NCBI RefSeq assembly: GCF_018333375.1
Contig: NZ_BORW01000002.1
Span: forward strand, 248,001-312,000
Length of the DNA stretch: 64,000 nt
Direction of reading: 5' to 3'
Source of the DNA: Paenibacillus cookii
GTDB lineage: Bacteria; Bacillota; Bacilli; Paenibacillales; Paenibacillaceae
How positions within the stretch are numbered: the stretch's first letter is position 1; each line of letters begins with the position of its first letter. Below the pieces are notes generated by a model. It ran no database searches. It saw nothing but the letters and a program-made list of their open reading frames with translations, and was not told where the DNA came from. Positions 34,249-43,738 of the stretch are shown in pieces. Position numbers and translations under genes: made by a program.

Positions 34249-36797
34249 GATTGCACACCACCCGTCAAATAGCTCTCGGCTTTCACCGTTCGGCCGTCCA
34301 CCGTCACATCCGTGCGGTTATAGTTGACAATGACGTACGTGCCGTTTCCGTACACGGTTTTGAATACGCCTTCGCCAAGCTTCTCATGGCCCGTAATCGG
34401 TTCATTCCGGACCTTCTTCAGCACGTCGTTTACCTCGCGGTACATTGCGGCGGCCTGATCGATCCACTGCTTGTAATGGACGGCATACAGGTCGTTGTAC
34501 TCCGTATCCTTCACTTTGTCGTTCGGTTCATGGATCCATTCGAAATATACGCCCGCTCCGTATTCGAGGCATTTCAGGATATACTGCCGCTCATCCGTAT
34601 AGGTCGACAGGTTAAACGGACTGCCCGTGTAGTCGACGTACCCGCGAATGACCATTTGGTAGAACGGGATCTCCTCGTCCTCGATCTTGAAATGGCTGCC
34701 TGACATCGGCGCGTTCGTAATATCCGACAAAAATGGAAGCGCATAAACGTTGCCGCCGTCCGCCATGACCTTCGGATTCGCCTGCGAGAAGCTGCCCAGC
34801 GCCTGAATCGATATGCTCTCGGATTCGGTTCGATCCAGCTGAGCGTGCTTCCGGTAATCGCTGTTGAGCCGGTCGGCGAGATCCCGCAGCGAAATGCCGC
34901 CCGGCTGGTACTCTTTCAAGCCCTTCAGCACCGACTCGGCATAGGATAAGGTCAGCCGCGGGGAAACAACGTATGACGGAGGCTTATCCCGGTCCCTCCG
35001 GTTGAGCGCCTGATCCAGCGGGTAAAGAGCGGCAGGAACGCCTCTCAACGTTCTGGCGGCATTCGCGTTCTCGTTGAATCCCTTCCCCGTATTTGCGGTC
35101 AGGACCGCAACGTCAGGATAGAAAGAAACCCCTTGTTCCCGGGTGAAGGAGATGAAGTTTCGCAAACCTTTGCTGCCGCCGACAGCCTTGTCGACCGAAA
35201 CATGATCCGGAACCTCATGATCCATCCCGCCGTTGAACCAGCCGGAAAATTTCAGCTTAATGTTGGATATGCCCCGGTTTTTCATCTGGTTGATGATGTC
35301 CTGCGACTGTTCGAACGTCGTGAGCGGTTCAATCGTCCGGTAAGGGATGCCGGCGACATGCTTCTGTTTGGCAATGCCGCCGACCAATTGCAGGTAAAAC
35401 GGCATATTTTCCGCTTCCGCAGCCGGCTTCGGCTTGGGCAATCCGCCGCGATCTTCGAGATACTGCCGATAGTACCGCGCCAATCCTTGATAGGACGCCT
35501 CTTCTTTGTTCAAAAAAGCGTACCGGACCGTAAAATCCGATTTCGTCGGACGTTCCTGGAACCTGGGCAGCGTGCGTTCCTGACCGTTTGCCTGCAGCGA
35601 CACATCGCCCTTGTTGACGACATTGAAACTTGGATACACATAGTTATAGCTGTTCAGCTTTCCGCTGATATCGGCATGGATCGTCGCAGCCGAGGCGCCT
35701 TCCTCGATGATGCCGAGCATCGCGCCGCTTTCGCGAATGATCCCGAACACCGGCAGACGAACCGCTTGCTCGTTCTTGGCATCCTCGATCGTCTTCATCG
35801 TCAGATCTTCCCCGTACACCGGTTGCTGGTAAGCGGGATACTGCTTCTTCCCGTTGTTGAAATGGATGAGCGCGCCGGAGCCGTCCGGCACGAAGATCGC
35901 CCCCTGCTCCTTGGAACTGCCGGCTCCAAAAAAGCTGAGGAAGGAAATGTTCCCGATCGGATAGGCGCTCGGGTATTGAATGCCGGATGCCGGAATTTTG
36001 GCGATTAGGCTGCCGCCGTCCAGGGCGTATTCGATCGATGCCAGGAAAATCCGCGGTTCAGGCTTTTCCTGCGTGAATTGCAGCTCCTCCATGTCTTTCA
36101 TCAGGTCCTCTTCGGTATATCCTGCATCTTCGAATGCCTTAAAGGCACGATCGAGCTGCAGCCCGTTTAAGGCGCTGTCGTTGCGGACATACACTTTTTT
36201 GTCCGGATCCTCTTTGTAGGCGATTTTCAGCGCCCGCTGGCCCGTTTTGTCCAGCTTGCCCAGCATCGCCTCGATTCGTTCGCTGCTGAGCATCATCGGC
36301 AAATCGGCCGCCGATTTCACGGCCGTTCCGAACTGGTACGTGACCCTTACCCCGCTTGGGATCGGCTCGAATTTGATCTGCTTATGCGAGACGCTGTCGG
36401 TGAACGTGTTGATGGAATTCACCTGCCCGAAATTGTTGTAATAATCGATTTTCAGCTGGGACGAAAGGATGCCTTTATTCACCCCGGACGCAAGGGCATC
36501 CTTATCGCGTTCCGGCGGGTTGCTATACCACATCTCGCCGGATTGTTTATTCATAACGGCGATGACGCCCGTTTGCTCATCCACGAACAACCGCAGCCGT
36601 TCATTTTCGGCCACGCCTTTCATGCCTGCTGCCCGGGCATCGGTGAAGGCGGCCTTCACGGGCTGGCCCTTGGTGAATTCAATGGCAGCCGGCGCATCGC
36701 CTGCACCGGAATGGACCGCGTTCGAACCGCTGCAGCCGGCCAGCGCGACCCCCGCGAGCAGTACCGGGAGCCACAAGGCGTTTCTGGCTTTACGCAT
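34245..36797 (-). CDS. DUF5696 family lipoprotein, large extracytoplasmic
   Basis: An 850-residue lipoprotein: a signal peptide with lipobox LAGC (Cys22), then a long secreted part. The N-terminal half is beta-rich (LFVDEQTGVIAVMNKQSGEMW, GAIFVPDGSGALIHF). The C-terminal half looks like a (beta/alpha)8 glycosidase-like fold (SNIKLKFSGWFNGGMDHE, FYPDVAVLTANTGKGF, GVYFEWIHEPND). Family function is unknown, although it is regularly found in Paenibacillus sugar-transport clusters. ATG 36797 follows AAAGGAGGAG; the open frame further upstream is chance overlap with the Yip1 gene. It is placed between the Yip1 gene and a permease pair. Cell-surface glycan binding or hydrolysis is a reasonable guess. 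Confidence 0.85.
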   Translation of the reverse strand: MRKARNALWLPVLLAGVALAGCSGSNAVHSGAGDAPAAIEFTKGQPVKAAFTDARAAGMKGVAENERLRLFVDEQTGVIAVMNKQSGEMWYSNPPERDKDALASGVNKGILSSQLKIDYYNNFGQVNSINTFTDSVSHKQIKFEPIPSGVRVTYQFGTAVKSAADLPMMLSSERIEAMLGKLDKTGQRALKIAYKEDPDKKVYVRNDSALNGLQLDRAFKAFEDAGYTEEDLMKDMEELQFTQEKPEPRIFLASIEYALDGGSLIAKIPASGIQYPSAYPIGNISFLSFFGAGSSKEQGAIFVPDGSGALIHFNNGKKQYPAYQQPVYGEDLTMKTIEDAKNEQAVRLPVFGIIRESGAMLGIIEEGASAATIHADISGKLNSYNYVYPSFNVVNKGDVSLQANGQERTLPRFQERPTKSDFTVRYAFLNKEEASYQGLARYYRQYLEDRGGLPKPKPAAEAENMPFYLQLVGGIAKQKHVAGIPYRTIEPLTTFEQSQDIINQMKNRGISNIKLKFSGWFNGGMDHEVPDHVSVDKAVGGSKGLRNFISFTREQGVSFYPDVAVLTANTGKGFNENANAARTLRGVPAALYPLDQALNRRDRDKPPSYVVSPRLTLSYAESVLKGLKEYQPGGISLRDLADRLNSDYRKHAQLDRTESESISIQALGSFSQANPKVMADGGNVYALPFLSDITNAPMSGSHFKIEDEEIPFYQMVIRGYVDYTGSPFNLSTYTDERQYILKCLEYGAGVYFEWIHEPNDKVKDTEYNDLYAVHYKQWIDQAAAMYREVNDVLKKVRNEPITGHEKLGEGVFKTVYGNGTYVIVNYNRTDVTVDGRTVKAESYLTGGVQS

Positions 36798-36814
36798 GGT
36801 TTCTCCTCCTTTCT

Positions 36815-37441
36815 TTAGTTTCTCAGCATGATTTCCTGGTAGATGACATGAACGAACGAAATCATCTGCTGAATCAGTCCGAAAAACAGCAGGCAGATAA
36901 AAGCCATGAATCCCATCGCCACGACCGTCAGCAGGATCGTCCCGACGGTCTTCGACGGCGAATATTGATGCACCGTCATGTTGCCGACGAACAAGAGATA
37001 CGCCGACCAGAGGACGGCCGCGCTGTTGCAGAAGTAATAAAACGCGGTTTCCTGCAGCGATATGACATTGCTGAGCCAAATCCACGGAAAGTTGATGATC
37101 ATCATCGGAACGAGGGCAAAACACGTCGACGTAAAGATTTCAACGAACTTCCCTTCGCCGTCCATGAGCGTCGTCAGCGACCAGTTGGCTACGCACCAGA
37201 ACAAGACCGGGACAACGACGTACACCACTTCCATCAGGCTGTTTATATCGTCCGGGTTGGACAGGCGGACCAGAAATCCGCTGTACTGGTTGCCCAATAC
37301 ATTCGTGATGATCATCAAAAACAAAATGATAAAAGCGGTGATCAAGGTATGCCGCTTGTTCCGTTCATATTTCAGATCCCAATACGCGTTAAAAGGATGA
37401 ACCATAAGATAAAGGGGGTATTTCACGAGCTCACGATTCAA
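36815..37441 (-). CDS. Yip1 family integral membrane protein
   Basis: A 208-residue protein with five hydrophobic segments (TLITAFIILFLMIITNVLG, VVYVVVPVLFWCVANW, VLWSAYLLFVGNMTV, TILLTVVAMGFMAFICLLFF). The order and the NPDDINSLMEVVY and MDGEGKFVEIFTSTCFALVP loops match Yip1/DUF1282-type proteins. The role in bacteria is unknown. TTG 37441 lies eight bases after GGAGG; the GTG at 37450 overlaps that site. It begins inside the last codons of the NHL gene, so the two are co-translated. It probably helps assemble or anchor the importer or its NHL partner. Confidence 0.85.
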   Translation of the reverse strand: MNRELVKYPLYLMVHPFNAYWDLKYERNKRHTLITAFIILFLMIITNVLGNQYSGFLVRLSNPDDINSLMEVVYVVVPVLFWCVANWSLTTLMDGEGKFVEIFTSTCFALVPMMIINFPWIWLSNVISLQETAFYYFCNSAAVLWSAYLLFVGNMTVHQYSPSKTVGTILLTVVAMGFMAFICLLFFGLIQQMISFVHVIYQEIMLRN

Positions 37442-38894
37442 TCGTAACACCTCCTTGTCTCCTCATCCGCTTACGGAGCTTTTTGAAGAGCAGGAGAACT
37501 GCGGCGAGCACGATCAACCCCGTCATGACGGCCGGGAAATATTCTCGCAGCACCTGCTTGCGGTAAAGCAAGTAAGCCTTGGAATAATTGGCTTGGTCGT
37601 AGCTTTCCTTGAAATAATGCATCGCCCCTTTGTAGTCCCCTTTCCGAAGGAGGGCCTTGCCCACGCCGGAATAGGCAAATTCCAGGTTCGCATTCATGTT
37701 GATCGCCTGTTGATAGAGATCAAACGCTTTTTCCTCGTCGCCTCTGTAGTAGCTCCGGACCGCTTCGTTCAACAGCCGGCCGTACGCCGTCGTCCGAAAC
37801 ACCGTAATCTCGCCGAATGCCTTATCGAGGACAAGAAAGTCGTCCCCGACCCGTTCAATCGCCGCAGGGGTGTTGAATTGGCCCAACTGGTTGCCCAGGC
37901 CGCCGAAGATATACATCAGATGGCCATCCCCGCTGTAAGTGAAGATTCTGCCCCGCTTGGAATCGAGGACCGAATACATTTCGCTGTCGGCGACATCGAT
38001 ATCGATGAGCCGCGAAGGACCGACATCGGTTGAATACCGGGTATCTCCCACCAGGCTGAGATATCCCGTCCGCCGGAGAATATCATTGCCCTGAGCGTTC
38101 AATTTCTTGATCGGGTTGTTCGAGTAGTCTCCGCTCGTTGCGTAAATGAAGCCTTCATCATCGATGTCCAGATTGGTGAATTCGGTAGGCGTGAACATGA
38201 CCATCTGGCTCCGCTGCGCCTGCGTGGACATCCTTTTCCAAAACAGTTCCACCGGATCGACCGTCACCCGGTTGGCACCGATGAACGAGGTGAACGCTCC
38301 GTCGGAATTGAACTCCATAAAGCCGTCGAATACGCCGGTCGACATGACGTAGATCCGCTGCGCCTTGTCCACGACCACCCGAACCGGCTGGAAATCGAAA
38401 TTGGCCTGCAGCAGGTCGGACTTCGGCGCTTCGAGCACTCCCAAGAGCCTTAGGTCGGCATCCAGGTGAACCACCCGTTTATTGCCCGTATCGGCGACAA
38501 ACAGCTCTTTCCGTTCGGTCACGAAGATCCCTTGCGGGTTGTTGAACGTATCCTTCTTTCCCCCGTGGTCAAAGGAACTCACCACCTTTACCGGCTTGAA
38601 TTGCTCATCAAGGACGACGATGCGATTGTTGCCGGAATCGAGCACATAGATCCGCTTGTCAGCCGTGACGTGGATGTCGCTCGGGTTTTTGAAGGGACCG
38701 ACGCCAAGCTGAGCGCCGCTGAGCAAAGACGCGGCCTCATACGCGGCAGGCGCTGCCACGGTGTCGTTCCAGAAGGAATAGTTGTAAGAGGCGCTGCCTT
38801 CGGCATGGACCGCGTTTACGCCGGTACTCGTCCCCAGCAGGCAGCAGAGGGCAGCCAGGAGGAACCATTTCACTTTCGTTATGCTCTTTTGCAT
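37431..38894 (-). CDS. NHL-repeat/TPR membrane-anchored protein
   Basis: A 487-residue exported protein. A signal sequence (VKWFLLAALCCLLGTSTG) is followed by an NHL beta-propeller (about 65-345). Repeats include NPSDIHVTADKRIYVLDSGNN and NPQGIFVTERKELFVADTGN. TPR-like helices (about 370-450: RSYYRGDEEKAFDLYQQAIN, KALLRKGDYKGAMHYFKES) and a C-terminal membrane helix with a basic tail (VMTGLIVLAAVLLLFKKLRKR) complete it. NHL and TPR domains are protein-interaction scaffolds. GGGGGAG precedes ATG 38894. It lies 16 bp after a permease gene and overlaps the Yip1 start. Confidence 0.88.
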   Translation of the reverse strand: MQKSITKVKWFLLAALCCLLGTSTGVNAVHAEGSASYNYSFWNDTVAAPAAYEAASLLSGAQLGVGPFKNPSDIHVTADKRIYVLDSGNNRIVVLDEQFKPVKVVSSFDHGGKKDTFNNPQGIFVTERKELFVADTGNKRVVHLDADLRLLGVLEAPKSDLLQANFDFQPVRVVVDKAQRIYVMSTGVFDGFMEFNSDGAFTSFIGANRVTVDPVELFWKRMSTQAQRSQMVMFTPTEFTNLDIDDEGFIYATSGDYSNNPIKKLNAQGNDILRRTGYLSLVGDTRYSTDVGPSRLIDIDVADSEMYSVLDSKRGRIFTYSGDGHLMYIFGGLGNQLGQFNTPAAIERVGDDFLVLDKAFGEITVFRTTAYGRLLNEAVRSYYRGDEEKAFDLYQQAINMNANLEFAYSGVGKALLRKGDYKGAMHYFKESYDQANYSKAYLLYRKQVLREYFPAVMTGLIVLAAVLLLFKKLRKRMRRQGGVTIES

Positions 38895-38910
38895 CGTGCT
38901 AAGTCTCCCC

Positions 38911-39783
38911 CTATTCTTTCATTCCGGAGGTCGCCATCGTCTGAAGGACGTTGCTCTGCGAAATGATAAAGAGTGTAATCGGCACGATCATCAGGATCAG
39001 CGCGACGGCGGCCCCCACGCCGGCACGGGCGATCCCCCCCGCGGTAATTTGGCCCAAGGCGTAGTGAAGCGTTTTGAGGTTCTCGCTGTAAATGAAATTG
39101 CCCCCGTCCGAGCCCCACAGCATCGGAAATTGCAAAATCATCAGCGTCAACCAAGCAGGTTTTACGTTGGGCATGACGATCGTCCAATAAATCCGGTATT
39201 CGTTCGCCCCGTCGATTTTGGCCGCTTCCAGCAGGGCGTCCGGAATTTGTTCCATGAACTGTTTCATTAGAAACAACCCGAGCGGGAAAGCGAGCGACGG
39301 GACGATAATGGATGCGTGCGTATTGATCCAGCCCAGCCACGACATCACCATATAGTTGGGAATCGCCGTCACGTGCCCGGAAAACATCAAGGCCATGACG
39401 ACGATGGAGAACAGGACCCTGGACCCGGGAAAGCGGTATTTCGCCAGCGGGTAAGCCGCGGCGGACGACAGCAGGATATGGCCGACGGTCCCGACGATCG
39501 TAATGAAAAGCGTATTCACGATGTATCGGGAAAGCGGCACCCAGGAATTCCCCATTAACGCCACCAGATCGTAAAAATTGTCCATCGTCGGATTGTTGAC
39601 GAAGAAACGCGGCGGAAACAGGAACAGTTCGTTCAGCGGTTTAAAGGCGTTGTTTACGGCATAGATCAGCGGCAGCGCCATAAATGCGCCGAAGACGGCC
39701 AGGAACGCGAACAGCACAAAGCTGACGGCAAAAGAGCGGTTTAGCCTCCGCGGCATGCGAATGGCGCCCATCATTCTCGTCAC
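38911..39783 (-). CDS. Carbohydrate ABC transporter permease (MalG type), first pair
   Basis: A 290-residue inner-membrane permease with six helices and the EAA loop LEAAKIDGANEYRIYWTIVMP. GTG 39783, seven bases after GGGGAG, is the better start; TTG 39786 directly before it is possible. It starts four bases after the partner permease stop. Together they would form one heterodimeric channel, fed by one of the two binding proteins upstream. Confidence 0.9.
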   Translation of the reverse strand: MTRMMGAIRMPRRLNRSFAVSFVLFAFLAVFGAFMALPLIYAVNNAFKPLNELFLFPPRFFVNNPTMDNFYDLVALMGNSWVPLSRYIVNTLFITIVGTVGHILLSSAAAYPLAKYRFPGSRVLFSIVVMALMFSGHVTAIPNYMVMSWLGWINTHASIIVPSLAFPLGLFLMKQFMEQIPDALLEAAKIDGANEYRIYWTIVMPNVKPAWLTLMILQFPMLWGSDGGNFIYSENLKTLHYALGQITAGGIARAGVGAAVALILMIVPITLFIISQSNVLQTMATSGMKE

Positions 39784-39787
39784 CAAA

Positions 39788-40747
39788 TCACTCCCCTACC
39801 TTTCTGAGCATTCGCTGCGTCAGCTTGTTGGCGCCAAGCATCATGGCGAACAGCACCGTTGCGATCGCGGACGCATACCCCATTTCAAAGCGAATCGTTC
39901 CGTAATCCATCAAATGGGTGACGATCGTATGCCCCGCATAGTTGACGCTTGGAAAACCCGCGAGCGCCACCGAAATATCGGCCACGGCAAACGAGCTCGT
40001 AATCTGCATGACCGCCCCGAACATCAGCTGCGGCCGCATGGAAGGCAGCGTAATGAACCACAGCTCCTGCCAGCGGTTGCGGATGCCGTCGATCGCCCCG
40101 GCTTCAATCAGGGACTTGTCGATCGTCTGCAATCCCGCGATAAAGGCCAGGAAGCTCGTGCCCAAACTGAGCCACAGCTGGACGATCATGATGATCGGCA
40201 AAATGTACTTCTCGTTCGTCAGCCATTGAATCGGTTCCAATATAAAGCCGAATTTAATTAAAAAGCCGTTCAAGTAGCCGTATCTGTCGCCTGAAAAAAT
40301 GATGAGCCAAATAAAGAAAACGTTGCCGGAAATCGACGGCGCGTAGAACACAAGCGTCATCAACGCGCGGACTTTCGGGGACAGCTCATTGATAATCCAT
40401 GCAAACAGGAAGCAGGCCAGGTAGCTGATCGGTCCGCAAATGACCGCGAACAGCAGCGTATTTTTCAATGCGATCATAAAGACGTCGTCGTTCAAAAACA
40501 ATCTGGAGTAGTTCTGCCACCCGACAAACCGGGGGAACTCCAACATGTTGAAATAAAAGAAGCTGAGGACGATCGAAAACACGACCGGGACGACCGTAAA
40601 GGCAAAAAAGATCAGCATATACGGACTCATCAAAATGTAATAATGCTTGTTTTTCTTCAGTTCTCTCCATAAGTTGGCCAGCCGCGACTGCTTTTTCGGC
40701 TGCACGAGGCTTGAAACGGCGGACGGACTGGTTGTTTCGGCTTGCAT
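39788..40747 (-). CDS. Carbohydrate ABC transporter permease (MalF/UgpA type), first pair
   Basis: A 319-residue permease with an N-terminal cytoplasmic extension (MQAETTSPSAVSSLVQPKKQ) before the first helix MLIFFAFTVVPVVFSIVLSFF. The EAA loop is LIEAGAIDGIRNRWQELWFITLP. CAGGGGGTGG precedes ATG 40747. It begins 21 bp after the CBM-fused binding protein gene and is the first channel subunit of the cluster. Confidence 0.9.
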   Translation of the reverse strand: MQAETTSPSAVSSLVQPKKQSRLANLWRELKKNKHYYILMSPYMLIFFAFTVVPVVFSIVLSFFYFNMLEFPRFVGWQNYSRLFLNDDVFMIALKNTLLFAVICGPISYLACFLFAWIINELSPKVRALMTLVFYAPSISGNVFFIWLIIFSGDRYGYLNGFLIKFGFILEPIQWLTNEKYILPIIMIVQLWLSLGTSFLAFIAGLQTIDKSLIEAGAIDGIRNRWQELWFITLPSMRPQLMFGAVMQITSSFAVADISVALAGFPSVNYAGHTIVTHLMDYGTIRFEMGYASAIATVLFAMMLGANKLTQRMLRKVGE

Positions 40748-40768
40748 CCGATTTCCACCCCCTGACTG

Positions 40769-43645
40769 TTAAGGTAAATTGAATTCCTTCCGCTTGACCG
40801 CAATTTCGTCATCGATGTACAAGAGGTAATCCGACAAAGCCTCGCGGGGATTTTCGCTGGCGTTGACGACTTTGCGGAATGCGTTGTCCAAGTGCCGTCC
40901 GGTAAAGTAGCCGCCCGGAACCTGCGGGATTCCCCTGACCCATTTCCACTGATTCTCCAAATTGCGATAATCTTTGACCGGCCAAGGCAGCTCCTCCAGC
41001 GCCTCGACGTTGGCTGTCGGATAACGGGCCGCCTCGCCCATCAGCCCTTCCATCTCGCGGCCGTAAGCGATTTGGGTGTCCTTATCCGTCCACCATTTCA
41101 TAAATTCCCAAGCGGCCTCTTGATCCTTTGCCCCGGCCAGCATCATGACGCCGGTCGTGTGGCTGGCCACCTCGTGATGGACCGTGCCGTTTTTCTCCGT
41201 GCCGGGAACCATGGTGAATTCCCAGAGTCCTTTGATTTCCGGCGCCAATACGGTCAGCATGTTGTACGTCGTATAATCCGCGATGCCGATCGGCATTTCG
41301 CCGGTCCGGAACCGGTTCGGGAAATCGGCCAGCAGCGGGAACTTGTAGCTTGTATAAAACTGCGTCCATTTCTTGAAGGCATCCATGGCGATCTCGGAGT
41401 CCAGCGCGCTTTTTCTGCCGCCGTCCCTATAAAACTCGCCGCCGCCTTGATACAGCAGCATGGAGAACGTCGGGTTAGGCACCAGGCTCGCGTTGGCGGC
41501 CTCGATCGGCAAGTAAAATTGCATGTTGTGCTTCTGCAGAACCGAAATCATGTTATAGATATCCTGCCACGTTTGGGGAGGCTCCAGGTTCAGTTCCTTC
41601 AAGATATCCTTGCGGTAAAAGAGCATCGGGAACGACTGCTGCTCCGGCAGCGCGTAAACGCCCCCGTCATATTGGTAAGGCACCAATCCGCTGTCTCGAA
41701 AGCGGGATGCCACTTCGTCATAATCGGCAAACTTCGACAGGTCGACGGCCGCCCCCCGCATGGCATAGTTCACGGGCACGTCTTCGCCGATCTGCATGGC
41801 CACGTCCGGTCCTTCGCCGGCGAGCGTCGCGGGCAGAAGGATGTTGGCCGGCACGAGCTTCAGATTGACCGAAACGTTCGAGTTCGGGGTAAACGAATCA
41901 TCGATCAGGTTTTTCAACACCTGGGCCTGATCCCGCCCCGTCGTAATCCAAACCGTCGTCGATCGCTTCTGCTTGCCGGTATTGCCGATGCTGTCGTAAT
42001 CCTCGGTATAAGACGCTGCCAGCGCCCCGGCTTCATGCTTCACCACTTGCGGAAACGTCGCGTCCGCTTTCGGCAGTTTATGATCCGGCGAGGAGACGAT
42101 CAAATAATCCAGCGTAAGCGGCTGTTCCCGGACGGTCAGAATCCACGTACCCAGGCCGCCGACGTTGGTCTTGAAGGCCTCCAAACGGTTCGCAACCGTA
42201 TCCGGCCGCTTGGCCATTTCCTCCAGTTGCTTGGCCATCGTGTGCAAAATGGCGACCTTGTCGCTCTGTTCTCCTGTCGTTTGTTCCAGGTAATCGGCCA
42301 CGCTTTGGATCGTTTCGGCTTGTTTGCGGAATACCTCCGCCATTTCCGGGATCCGCTTCTCCAACTGGTAGTCCCGGTACGGATCGGGGGAATTGGACGT
42401 GATCATCAATATTTTGCGGTACATTTCGTTCAGCTGCAGCACGCTGGACTCGATCGTCTGAATCAGCGGAGCCAGCTCGCCAAGGGAAACGGCCATGCGA
42501 ATGCGGTGCTTGCCTTGGGTCAAGTGGAACAGATACGGCTCATCCCCTCCCAGCACGTACATGTCCCAGTCCCTGCCGAATTCGAAAGGAATCCGTTTCA
42601 TCTCCTTGAACGGAACCTTGCCGTCAATCGTCAGGCTACGCGTGGCGAAGACGCCTCGCAGCTGATCCTGCTTCTCTTTTAAAGCGATTTGGTACAAGCC
42701 GTCCTCCGGCGCTTCGAACTCCCACTCGATCCACTGTCCCGGCAGTTTCCAGTTCAACCCTCCGATCGTGTTGATCCGGATTTTGGACACGTCGTACGGA
42801 ATCACCGTCGGGCTGGACCTGTCGGAAACGGGATATAAGGTCGGAGAGGATTTATACACCGCGTCCTCTGCTTGAATCACGATGTATTGGCCTTTGGCGG
42901 GCTGCAATCCTTTGGCTGAATAATCGCCCTTGATTTCTTCGTACGTCTTTAACGTTTCTTCCTGATACAACTCGATATAATCGATGGCCATTGGCTCGCG
43001 CAATGCCGTTAAGGTCATGCTTTGAAGGCCTTTGTCAAAATAAAACAAGTAGGGTTCGTCATAATAACCGCTGCGGTCGGTAATGGATTCGATTTGCCAG
43101 ACGGGCTTCTCGACCTGGCTCGGACGCAGATCGTTGCCCCTGTCGTCCCGCCTGATCTTGTCGTCCCGGTTGCCCCATACCCGGTCAAAGGTAACCAGAT
43201 CGGCTCCCTTAAAGGGTATCTGTCGATTGATCGTCAACTCGCGTTCGATCGCGGAACTTTTCCCCTCGACGGGCAAATATCGGACTCTCACGTTGTAGAG
43301 ACCCGGCTGTTCGATGGGGATGTTCCAGCTGATGGAACCCGACTCCGGCGTGAGGACGGCGGTTTCCCCCGACGGATGAATGACCTCGAATCCCGGCCCA
43401 TCGGTTTTGGTAAAGCTCTCGCCCTCAACCCGAATGACCTGATCCGGACGTTTCGCAGCTGAATGGGCTTTTAAATACGCGTCGTAGCCGCCGTCATCTC
43501 CGCCCGATCCCGTAACAGCCGCGAAATCGGCCATGGCCCGAACGTTTCGGACTTCGGATGAACCGGAAGGGTAGAAGGCCCAGACGGACGTTACTATGAC
43601 AAGGACGAGCAAAACAGCGACGTAGCTCTTCTTTCGGTTGATCAT
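40769..43645 (-). CDS. Extracellular solute-binding protein fused to two carbohydrate-binding-like modules
   Basis: A 958-residue surface protein. Residues 7-25 are a membrane-anchoring or signal helix without a lipobox Cys. Residues about 70-230 and 260-410 are two malectin/CBM35-like beta-sandwich modules: IRVEGESFTKTDGPGFEVI with PGLYNVRVRYLP, and YIVIQAEDAVYKSSPTLYP with PEDGLYQIALKEK. A helical spacer of about 120 residues follows. The last 390 residues (STTVWITTGRDQAQVLKNLI to the end) are a family-1 solute-binding domain with YALPEQQSFPMLFYRKDIL and GVMMLAGAKDQEAAWEFMKWW. Typical binding proteins have about 430 residues. The extra modules should hold polymeric or long oligosaccharide near the channel. 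CAGGAGGGAG precedes ATG 43645. Confidence 0.88.
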   Translation of the reverse strand: MINRKKSYVAVLLVLVIVTSVWAFYPSGSSEVRNVRAMADFAAVTGSGGDDGGYDAYLKAHSAAKRPDQVIRVEGESFTKTDGPGFEVIHPSGETAVLTPESGSISWNIPIEQPGLYNVRVRYLPVEGKSSAIERELTINRQIPFKGADLVTFDRVWGNRDDKIRRDDRGNDLRPSQVEKPVWQIESITDRSGYYDEPYLFYFDKGLQSMTLTALREPMAIDYIELYQEETLKTYEEIKGDYSAKGLQPAKGQYIVIQAEDAVYKSSPTLYPVSDRSSPTVIPYDVSKIRINTIGGLNWKLPGQWIEWEFEAPEDGLYQIALKEKQDQLRGVFATRSLTIDGKVPFKEMKRIPFEFGRDWDMYVLGGDEPYLFHLTQGKHRIRMAVSLGELAPLIQTIESSVLQLNEMYRKILMITSNSPDPYRDYQLEKRIPEMAEVFRKQAETIQSVADYLEQTTGEQSDKVAILHTMAKQLEEMAKRPDTVANRLEAFKTNVGGLGTWILTVREQPLTLDYLIVSSPDHKLPKADATFPQVVKHEAGALAASYTEDYDSIGNTGKQKRSTTVWITTGRDQAQVLKNLIDDSFTPNSNVSVNLKLVPANILLPATLAGEGPDVAMQIGEDVPVNYAMRGAAVDLSKFADYDEVASRFRDSGLVPYQYDGGVYALPEQQSFPMLFYRKDILKELNLEPPQTWQDIYNMISVLQKHNMQFYLPIEAANASLVPNPTFSMLLYQGGGEFYRDGGRKSALDSEIAMDAFKKWTQFYTSYKFPLLADFPNRFRTGEMPIGIADYTTYNMLTVLAPEIKGLWEFTMVPGTEKNGTVHHEVASHTTGVMMLAGAKDQEAAWEFMKWWTDKDTQIAYGREMEGLMGEAARYPTANVEALEELPWPVKDYRNLENQWKWVRGIPQVPGGYFTGRHLDNAFRKVVNASENPREALSDYLLYIDDEIAVKRKEFNLP

Positions 43646-43683
43646 CTTCTCCCTCCTGAAGCAAGAGACTTATCATTTTAATA

Positions 43684-43718
43684 ACAGTCCCGATTAGACA
43701 TGTTCTAATGGGGACTGT
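43684..43718 (-). repeat. Strong intergenic hairpin between the two binding-protein genes
   Basis: AACAGTCCC-ATTAGA-CATG-TCTAAT-GGGACTGT folds into a stem of about 15 bp. On the minus strand it is followed by an AT stretch but no real T-run, so it is more likely a partial terminator or mRNA-stabilising structure than a full stop. Confidence 0.6.
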
Positions 43719-43738
43719 CGGTTCAACGTTTGGATTTC

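Noticed and set aside
36798..37124. Upstream extension of the DUF5696 frame
   Set aside because: It overlaps the Yip1 gene in another frame. The lipoprotein signal peptide and ribosome site set the start at 36797.
40892..42682. 596-codon plus-strand frame opposite the CBM-fused binding protein
   Set aside because: Long only because of codon bias on the real strand; composition (Arg, His, Leu rich) is that of an antisense shadow.
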